Assembly: GCF_033115175.1 (NCBI RefSeq)
Contig: NC_084835.1
Coordinates: 84,379,948 to 84,443,947, forward strand
Direction of reading: 5' to 3'
Origin: Lepus europaeus
Lineage: Eukaryota > Chordata > Mammalia > Lagomorpha > Leporidae
DNA: 64,000 bases
The first letter of the stretch is position 1, and each line of letters begins with the position of its first letter. The notes under the pieces are model-generated. The model ran no database searches and was not told where the DNA came from. It saw only the letters and a list, made by a program, of their open reading frames with translations. Shown piece after piece: positions 55,732 through 64,000 of this stretch. Made by a program: the position numbers and the translations under genes.

Positions 55732-56032
55732 TAAATAAAAATAAATAAAAGTAAAGAGATTATGACATATAATACAGTTGAAACTTGAGGATCTACCTTT
55801 TGCTGAGTGAAATAAGCCTGTCACCAAAGACAGATACGGTACTGTAAGATTTCACTTACATAAGGTAAATAGAATGGCAGTTGCCAGGGACTTAGAGTGG
55901 GAGTCGAGGAGGAAGAGATGGAGGGTCGTTTAATGGGTAGAGTGTTTCAGTTTTGCAAGATGAAAACTTTGAAGGTTAGTTGCACAACAAGGTAAATATA
56001 CTGAACTGTACACTTAAAAATCGTTAAGATGA

Positions 56033-56200
56033 GGGCAGGTATTGGGCATAGCAGTGAAGCTACTGCTTAGGTTGCCCACATCCCATATTGGAGTGCTTGG
56101 GTTTCATAGCATCTAGCTTCTGTTTCCAGCTTCCTGCTTATGCAGACCCTAGGAGGTAGGATGATGAATTCAAGAAAGCCAGGAGCCAAGGCCAGCCATA
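56033..56200 (+). mobile_element. C-repeat SINE (old, partial)
   Basis: Head GGGCAGGTATTGGGCATAGC and half the body; diverged. Confidence 0.7.
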
Positions 56201-56811
56201 CAACTCAGGTACTCCAATATGGGACCCAGGTGTCTCCCAAACACCTGACCCCCAAGTGTTGAACAGGTTAATCTTCATTGTGAATTGCCAGGAGGAGGTT
56301 CTGGGTCACAGCAGTTCCCAAACAAACTCAGAGCCCTGGCCCATAAAAAATGTTTATGATAGTAATGGGTATATGGGTAAGAGCTCTATAGTTCTCTTAA
56401 TCCACCTGCTTAAATTTTTTCATAACGGGAAAATGACCTAGAGATGCTACATTTGAATTGGAGCTGAGCTAACACAAGGCTGCTGCTTTGGGGGAGCCCT
56501 CCCTCCCTCTGCTCTCTCTGCTAGGCGCCCACTTCTAGGGTTAACAGAGACAGGAACTTGAAGGGACAGCTGGGCCACTGCAGATGGAAGGCCAGGGTAG
56601 AGGTTTGGGCCTTGGTTCTGATGTTTGAACAGACCCTCACTGAGAAATGGGTCCTACAAAACTGCAGGGTCAGAAAACAGAAGTGGTTCTCAGGGCCTGG
56701 GAGTGGGGAGAGGAGTTAACTATAGAAGACAAAGGGTGAGTGACGTGGTCTCTTTAACAAATAAATTATAAGTAAAGAAGCAGCCTATAGAATAAAAAAC
56801 AAACACAAAAC

Positions 56812-57135
56812 CAAAAAAGCCTCACTTTATCTGAAAGGCAGAGAGAGCAAGAGAGACAGAAACAGATAACTTCCATTCACTGGTTCACGCCCCAAGTGCC
56901 CACAGCAGCTGGACCACAGGGCTGGACCAGACCAAAGCAGCTGGACCACAGGGCTGGACCAGACCAAAGCAAGGAGCCCAGAACTCCATCTGTGTCTCCA
57001 CATGGGTGGACCCCAAGTACTTGAACCATCATCTGCTGCCCCCCAAGAGGCTTTTGAGCTGGATTCTGGAGCTGAACCAGGACTCAAGCCCATACATTCT
57101 TCTATGGCATGAGGGTGTCCCAAGCAGATGCTGAG
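56812..57135 (-). mobile_element. C-repeat SINE with a 32-bp internal tandem duplication
   Basis: Inverted copy; the segment starting GCAGCTGGACCACAGGGCTG is repeated exactly at 56905-56936 and 56937-56968. Confidence 0.85.
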
Positions 57136-57334
57136 TGCTGTGGCAAAGGCCCACAGCCTGTAGATTAAGAGATGAGACACGTCAGTCCAGTACATTGTAT
57201 GGGCCTTGTCTACATCCTCAGCTGAGTGAGTGAGTGAGTTTGTAAAAGAACAGGGGGCCCTGTGCTCAGCAGAGAATTGGGAGCTTTCCTCTGGAAGAAG
57301 GCGAACAGTGGTAGTCTCACTTAATAAAAAGAAA

Positions 57335-57635
57335 GTGGAGCCAACGCTGTGGCGTATTGGGTAAACTGCCACCTGCAGCGCTGGCATCCCATATGGACAC
57401 CAGTTCCAGTCCCAGCTGCTCCACTTCAGATCTGGCTCTCTGCTAATATACCTGGGAAAGCAGTAGAAGATGGTCCAAGTCCTTGGACCCCTGCACCTAC
57501 ATGGGAGACCCAGAAGAAGCTCCTGGCTCTGGATCAGTGCATCTCCAGCCATTGTGGCCATCTGGGGAGTGAACCAGCAGATGGAAGCTCTCTCTAACTC
57601 TGCCTTTCAAATACATAAATAAATCTTTAAAAAGA
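57335..57635 (+). mobile_element. C-repeat SINE
   Basis: Head GGAGCCAACGCTGTGGC, tail CATAAATAAATCTTTAAAAA. Confidence 0.9.
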
Positions 57636-57891
57636 GAGAGAGAGAAAGTAACATCTTTGTAGGATTGTCTTGAGGATTAAGTGAGCCAAAGGGTAAATAA
57701 TATTAGTCTGGTGCGGGGGATCTAATAAGAGCAAAATTTGTATTTGTTACTATCATGATTAAAACTTCAGCTCATGGCACCTGCATAAATCCTTTTGTTA
57801 GTTTCTAACTTCAAGTATTCTTTCCTTTCTCTAAAGTCCATTGTGTTTTATTCTGTTTGTTCTTTTATAGAAATTGTCACTTTCTACTTTT

Positions 57892-58203
57892 TTAAAAAAG
57901 ATTTATTTAGTTGAAAGAATTAGAGAGAAAGAGATGCAGAGAGAGATCTTCCAACTGCTGGTTCACTCCTCAGGTGACCATAATGGCCAGAGCTGGGTTG
58001 ATCTGAAGCCAGGAGCCAGGAGCTTCTTCCAGGTCTCCCATGTAGGAAAAGGGGCCCAAGGACTTGGGCTATCTTCCACTGCTTTCCCAGGCCACAGCAG
58101 AGAGCTGGATCAGAAGTGGAGCAGCTGGGTCTCAAACTGGTGCCCACATGGGATGCCAGCACCACAGGCAGTGGCTTTACCTGCTACTCCACAGCACTGG
58201 CTC
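57892..58203 (-). mobile_element. C-repeat SINE
   Basis: Inverted copy ending CCACAGCACTGGCTCC. Confidence 0.9.
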
Positions 58204-58681
58204 CCTGTGTGTGTCTTAAATATACATTAGATGCTTTCTGTTGCAGGAAAGTCAAATAGACACAAGAGTTTATTGCATCACATAACTGGGAAAAGTCCCG
58301 TGGTGGGATATACTTCAGGTATAGTTTGATCTGGATTCCATTTCCCTTTCTTTAATTCTCTTAGTCCTGCCTCTCATGCCACATCAGCTTTCTTCCAAGG
58401 CTTCTTCCCTCCCCCATTACTTTCAGAGGAATGCAAGCAGGTCCTGAAATTGCATATTTCCTTTTTATATCAAAGGAATGACCTTTAAGCATTAAATCTG
58501 TAACTGTACTCTGATCAAACCATCCCTCAACTAATCATAGTGTGCAGGAGAAAGCCACACATCAAGTGGCTTGGGCCTACCCATCTGATGTAAAACAAGA
58601 ACATGAGATGACCTCAAGGCAGAGTTGGTCCCATGATGGCTGCCCAATGTGTGCTGGTTTTTCAAGGCAAAATCCAAAGGG

Positions 58682-58945
58682 CAGGGGCAGGTGTTTGGCA
58701 CAGAGCTTACGATGCAAGTTAAGATGCCTGTGTCCTGTATCAGCATGCCTGGGGTTGATTCCCAGCCCAGCTCCCAGTGTCCAGCTTCCTGCTTATGTGT
58801 ACCCTGAGAGTCAGAAGGTGAAGGTGCAAATGGGAGCTCTCCCTGCTCCGGGCTCTGGACAAATCCGGGCTATTGCAGGCATTTGGGGAGTGAACCAGCG
58901 GATGGGGAGCTCTGTCTGTGTCTCAGCTTGTCTGCCTCTCAATAA
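58682..58945 (+). mobile_element. C-repeat SINE (old)
   Basis: Diverged copy, head GGGGCAGGTGTTTGGCACAG. Confidence 0.8.
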
Positions 58946-60867
58946 GTCAGAAGAGCCTTGGATGCTGGAAGGGCAGCCAGCGCCAGCCCGATGTACCAGC
59001 TCCCAAGCCTAAACACCTGGCGTCGGATGGTTTTCTTTCTGTTCACAACATGTAGTGCAGGGCATTGCCACACATTTGCTGAAATCAGTGATGAGTAAGT
59101 TTAACAACACAAACGGCTGGTGGCATTCTTGAATATACTCTGTGAATAGAACGCTGGCACCAGGTCCTCTTCCTGTCTCGGTTGCATAAGGGGGAGGGAG
59201 CAAGGAGCAGGAGGCTAGTAAGATGTCAGCACACAGGAACCAGTTGGGAGTGGCGTGGCCCAGCGGACCTGCTCCCCAGTCAGCACCAGGAGAAGCTGAG
59301 CACCCAGGAGTGCATATCAGGAAGATGGCTGCTCCGAGCCCTGTGGGCTGCCCAGGACTTGGGGGTTTTGTGGTTGTGAACATTAGGAGTATGGGTACAA
59401 TGGAGCCTTGTTCCAGCAGGCTGCCCTTTCAGCTTCCTCTCTGGGAGGGAGCTTCCTGAGGTTTGGATCGTTCTCTCCCTGCCCTCCAGCTGTGTCCACC
59501 CAAGCACTCTGCCAGACTGGAGAGAAACTTGCTCTGTTACTGTACCTATCTTAATTCTTGCTACTGGGCCCGTCCTCTTCTGATTTCCTGGGTACCAGAA
59601 AAGCCAGGTCTGCAGGTTCTCATTGTTAGGGAGGTGTGGCTCTCACTCTAGCAGGAAATACAATTTTTTTTTTTAAGATATATTAATTTACTTTGAAAGA
59701 ACTACAGAGAGAAAAGAAGAGACTGAGAGATCTTCCATCTGCTGGTTCACTCCTCAGGTGGCCACAATAGCCGCCACTGTTTCGGCCAGGCCGAAACCAT
59801 GACCAGGAGTTTCTTCTGGGTCTCCCTTATGGGTGGCAGGGGACCAAGCTCTTGGGCCATCTCTACTGCTTTCCCAGGGGAAAGCTGGAACGGGAGTGAA
59901 GCATCCATGGCATGAACCAGCACCCATATGGGATGCAAGGATCACAGGCAGTGGCTTAACCCACCACGCCACAACGCTGGCCCCAGGGAAAACAAATTAA
60001 TTTCCTTATCCAAACTGAGTTCAGCCTTCTTGGAGTGCACTTGCCGTCCCTACTCCCACCAGCACTCTTGGCAATTTGGTGGGACTTTGGATCCATCACA
60101 ATCAGAGCCTCCCACTGCCTCCAAGCCTTTGGGCTTTAGCTAGTGGGAAAACCTCCACCCTTCCTCACCACCTAAGCCTGGGCCATTATAGGACTGGGCA
60201 TTTGGCATAACAGGACGTCGCTTGGGATGCTCATGTCCCATATTATATCACATCACAGTCTCACCCTCTCAAACCCACACGGCCACAGCCCACGCATCAG
60301 CCTCATCGAAGGCCCTGCTCCGAGCCTTTTTGCTCCCCTAGGACTTTGCATGTGGGATGCAGCCCTACCTCCGCCACCTCCTCCTCCAGGACCCTCTGGG
60401 AGGGTCTCCCGGCATCTCTAACTCGGCAGCCTCGTCTATGCAGGAAGGTCTCTTCTCCAGCACTCTGCCTGTGGCCCCATCTCCTCCACACGGGGTGTGG
60501 TCCTCCCTGTGCCTGCCACGTCCCGGGCGAGGAGCGGTGGTAGTCCCAAAGCCTGACTTGGGGCCTTCCAACACCTCCCCCAAAGCTGCCCTGCCTTCTT
60601 ATTCCATTATCACAGGCCTAACTCTGAGAGGCACTTTTTACCAAGTGAGTGAATGAATGAGAGAACACATGAATGAATGTCTTATATTTAGTAGAAATTC
60701 TTGCAAATGGGGCACGTTGCTAGGGGCCCCCAGGCATGAGGCCTGTTAAGTTGGGAACAAGAGCACTTGGGGAGACGTCATCAGGAGGCCAGGAGCCAGC
60801 TCAGTGAGACCACCAGGCACAGAGTCACACACAGGGAGCGACTTTAACTACAAAACTAAGGCTAGGG
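58946..60867. other. Intergenic stretch with one SINE
   Basis: It holds one inverted SINE at 59668-59983 and a possible SINE head fragment at 60192-60250. The remainder is moderately GC-rich (60250-60600) and has short open frames without recognisable homology. Confidence 0.6.
59668..59983 (-). mobile_element. C-repeat SINE
   Basis: Inverted copy ending CGCCACAACGCTGGCCCC. Confidence 0.9.
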
Positions 60868-61190
60868 GCCGGTGCCCTGTTGCAGCGGGTCGATCCTCCA
60901 CCTGCAGCGCCAGCATCCCATGTGGGTACTGGTTCTAGTCCCAGTTGCTCCACTTCCAGTCCAGCTCTCTGCTATGGCCTGGGATAGCAGTAGAAGATGG
61001 CCCAAGTCCTTGGGTCCCTGCACCCACAGGGAGACCAGGAGGTGGCCCCTGGCTCCTGGCTTTGGATCAGAGCAGCTCCTGCCATTGCAGCCATTTGGGG
61101 AGTGAACCAATGGAAGGAAGACCTTTCTTCTCTGTCTGTCCCTCTCATTGTAACTCTCTCAAATAAAATAAAATCTTAAAAACAAAAAAC
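60868..61190 (+). mobile_element. C-repeat SINE
   Basis: Head GGGGCCGGTGCCCTGTTGC, tail AAATAAAATAAAATCTT. Confidence 0.92.
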
Positions 61191-62473
61191 AAAACAAAAC
61201 AACCAAGGCTGGCTCTCCTACCTGCCCGATGGCCCACAGGTGTGGAGGCTTCAGGTTCTCAGGTGAGCAAAGGTTGTCAGTAGCAGCAGCAGGAGCTGTT
61301 TCCTGCAAAGCTGTAAGCTAGAGGTGCAGAAGCTGCCTCCTGGGACCTTAGCACTGACCAGCTCAGCTTCCTCTGAGGCTCCAGGGCCAGCAGCTGGACA
61401 GGAGAGGGGGCCACGGCGGGGCACTGCATGATAAGCACAAATGAGGCTTTTCTTGGTGGGGCTAGAGGGCCCCTTTAAGGCAGGAAGACAGCAAGCCAAT
61501 ATGATATCTGATGGTCTTTTTCTGGTAGGAGAGGCCCAAGGGATCCTGGTGAAGAGCACCTAAGGGTGCAAAGTAGGGGAGGAGACACTTGCACCACCCC
61601 CCATCCCACACTCCCTACACTCTTTCTTAATAGTCTTGCTGCCATGGCCCAGTTCAAAGCTTCCTCCTTTAGGGTCCTCCCGCTGGACAGCCTTCTAGGA
61701 AGCAGCCTTTTTCATCTCTTTGGGGTTCACTTCTGCATCCTTAGCCAGCAGCTGGCCAGACCGTCAGCCCGCCTCACTCTGTGGCTGGCTGTCCACTGGC
61801 TCACTTGGCTATAACATCTTCACACTCCATCAAAACCACGGTGTCTTGGGTGGGCGCAGCCAAGCGCTTGGAAACATTTCTCGGTTATATGACAGCGCAG
61901 TGACCGTTAATGACCTTCAAGCTCTGGGCACTGAGTTGGCCTGTTCCCAGCTGTCATCAGGCAAGCCTGTGGAAAACAGCGCCCCTGTGGGGTGCCGACA
62001 CAGAACTCTGCAAGGACAGGTTCTCCGGACCTTCCCAGAGGCATGACCTAGCTCCCCCCCCCCAGAGTGCTCACCCAGGACAGCAGCCTTAGCATCCCCT
62101 GGGCTGGCTGGAACCTCAGTCTCACCCTGCACTTAAAGGCTCAGAATCTGCACATGAATAGGCTCCCCTGGGGATTCAGATAACTTGGGCAGTGGGGCCT
62201 GGAGATCCAGGCTGGGAAGACAGGAGTTCAAAGGAAGGGGGAGGAGTGCCACCCTTTACCTGGCCCACACCTCCACTGCCTGTCCTCCCTCCCCGCCACC
62301 CAGTGACTCAGGCCGGAGAGGGAGCGGAGCATGCTACTGACTTCCCAGGGGGCTGCTCATTGTCGAGCTGTGTGCCCCTGAGCAACTTCTCTGCTCTCTC
62401 TGCTGCAGCTTCCCCAACACTAAGAGCCACTTCATAGATCAGAGTACTTAATATAAAAATAAGGTGTTTTGGG
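61191..62473. other. Intergenic stretch without recognised features
   Basis: A GC-moderate, apparently unique sequence. Several short open frames are present on both strands, and none resembles a protein I know. Confidence 0.6.
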
Positions 62474-62806
62474 GGCCGGTGCCATGGCTCACTTGGCTAA
62501 TCCTCTGCCTGCGGCGCCGGCATCTCATGTGGGCGCCAGGTTCTAGTCCCGGCTGCTCCTCTTCCAGTCCAGCTCTCTGCTGTGGCCCAGGAAGGCAGTG
62601 GAGGATGGCCCAAATGATTAGGCTCCTGCATCCGCGTGGGAGACCAGGAGGAAACACCTGGCTCCTGGCTTTGGATCAGCACAGTGCCGACCATGGAGGC
62701 CATTTAGGGGGTGAACCAACGGAAGGAAGACCTTTCTCTCTGTCTCTCTCTCTCACTGTCTAACTCTACTTGTCAAATAAGTAATAAATAAATAGATAAA
62801 TAAATA
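62474..62806 (+). mobile_element. C-repeat SINE
   Basis: Head GGGCCGGTGCCATGGC. ATAAGGTGTTTT and ATAAGGTTTTTT flank it. Confidence 0.92.
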
Positions 62807-62821
62807 AGGTTTTTTAAAATT

Positions 62822-63145
62822 TGAAAGCCTGCGATGAGAGAAAGGGAGAGAGAGAGAGAGAGAGAGAGAGAATCTTTCATCTGTTCATCTGCTGGTTCAC
62901 TCCCCAAATGACTGCAACAGCCAGCGCTGGGCCAGGCTGAAGCCAAGAGCCAGGAAATCCATCCAGGTCTCCCTCATGGGTGGCAGGAGGGCCAAGCACT
63001 TGGGCCATCATCCTCTGCCTTCCCAGGCACATTAGCAGGAAACTGGAATGGAAGCAGAGCTGAGGGCACTGGATCCAACACTCCGATATGGGATGCTAGC
63101 AGGCAAGCAGCAGCTTAAAACCTGCTACACCACAATGTGGGCCCT
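62822..63145 (-). mobile_element. C-repeat SINE (old)
   Basis: Inverted diverged copy with a GA run (62845-62871). Confidence 0.85.
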
Positions 63146-64000
63146 GGATTCTTATTGATTTTTGAATCACTGGTGCATACAGTGCCACTGTGCTGCAATG
63201 CCCAGGGCAGTGCCTAGCACACAGGTCTCCATAAAGCTACCTGTTGTCATGAGGGCTGCCCAGAGTCACATTGAAGGCATCAGGCCAGAGGGGTATGCCC
63301 ACAATGGTGTCCAGTGTCCAAGGTGCCTGCTTTGAAGCATGGCCAAGAGTGCCCATGGTGGGGTGGGTGGGGGAGCCAAGGGTGACCACTGGCATTCATT
63401 CAGCACAACTATCATTCTTTCCAGAACAAGAATGCCCTTGTGTGAGTAGGGTCCTGGGGGTTCGCAGTGAGGGAGAGAGCTGAGTGGTCCTCCGGCGGAG
63501 GCCACCAAGGCGTGCAGGTATCCAGGCTGCGGTCCTCTGACCTGGTGCCCCCACGCCCCAGGGGCTTTCTCAGATCCGTTGTTTTCACACTAAGCCACCT
63601 GGTCAGAAGCGTCATCACGCATCCCACGGCATCTGCGGCCCATGGGCCAGGCTGCAGCTCTGGCTGCGAGCTTGGGGTGTGGGCACCTGTCTCACCTGGC
63701 GCCACCGCCTTCTGTGCTTTGAGAGCCAGTGGCCTGCTCCTGGGCCCCAGGCTTAGCTCCTCTACCAGGCCAGCATCTGGGTCCTCTTGGCCAGGTCCTA
63801 GCAGGTCCCCTGTAGTGGGCCTCTCACTTGGGGTCGCCCTCTGCGCCCTCCTCTCCCCTGCACGGCCCTGGGCCCCACTTGGAGCACCCCGCCCTTCCAC
63901 CCGGCCCAGCGCTTCACCTTGACCCCTGCATACTGGGCTCTGCCCCAGGCTCCAGGGGCAGGAGAGGAGGAAGTGCTCTGGCCGCTTGGCAGCGTGCGCA
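63146..64000. other. GC-rich right edge
   Basis: GC and CpG content rise towards the edge (63480-64000), including GCGTGCGCA at the very end. In human the gene after ELP2 is MOCOS. This could be the approach to its promoter, but no MOCOS coding sequence is visible. Confidence 0.35.

Larger units (their letters stand above)
54960..56032 (+). mobile_element. L1 3'-end remnant, split by two SINEs
   Basis: The parts are about 54960-55127 and 55732-56032. ACAATGGAATATTATTCAAC, GAGTGAAATAAGCCTGTCAC and ATACTGAACTGTACACTTAA are typical of the sense 3' end of mammalian L1. The 600-bp gap is exactly two SINEs in opposite orientation. Confidence 0.8.

Noticed and set aside
56827..57561. A 244-codon minus-strand open frame
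   Set aside because: It runs through two SINEs and the sequence between them; no domain or conserved motif is visible.
63412..63922. Overlapping 150-160 codon frames at the right edge
   Set aside because: They are on opposite strands of the same GC-rich DNA, with low-complexity composition and no match to MOCOS or another protein I know.

Overview
The window is mammalian nuclear DNA, almost certainly from a lagomorph and most likely the European rabbit (Oryctolagus cuniculus). Two things point there. About 70 copies of the tRNA-derived lagomorph C-repeat SINE (CSINE/OcuSINE type) fill the introns and intergenic DNA. The two genes present, SLC39A6 and ELP2, lie head to head as they do on human chromosome 18q12.

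Layout. Positions 1-7.1 kb hold the 5' part of SLC39A6 (zinc transporter ZIP6/LIV-1) on the minus strand: a non-coding first exon inferred at about 6859-7090 and three coding exons (4181-4900, 2543-2726, 1300-1469). The rest of the gene lies beyond the left edge. Positions 6.6-8.0 kb are a CpG island that serves as a divergent promoter, with GC boxes and ETS-, NRF1- and YY1-like sites. Positions 7629-52066 hold the complete coding region of ELP2 (Elongator subunit 2, a double WD40 propeller) on the plus strand. I placed 22 coding exons by canonical GT/AG sites, phase continuity and match to the known ELP2 protein. They sum to 2478 bp, or 825 residues plus stop. Positions 52.1-64 kb are downstream intergenic DNA with SINEs, an L1 remnant and no gene I can support; GC content rises at the right edge.

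The two genes are linked by position and promoter, not by pathway. ZIP6 imports zinc at the plasma membrane. ELP2 is part of the Elongator complex, which modifies wobble uridines of tRNAs.

Mobile DNA dominates the rest. A young SINE subfamily, many copies with perfect 13-18 bp target-site duplications, carries what looks like a tandemly doubled B-box region. Three SINEs were inserted one after another at the same short target near 15 kb. A 525-bp solo LTR with a 4-bp target duplication sits inside an older SINE at 26.4 kb. An old antisense L1 spans much of ELP2 intron 17. I found no operon, CRISPR array or obviously novel biochemical system. The most noteworthy items are the shortened histidine-rich segment of SLC39A6, the young SINE subfamily structure, the serial insertion site and the solo LTR.
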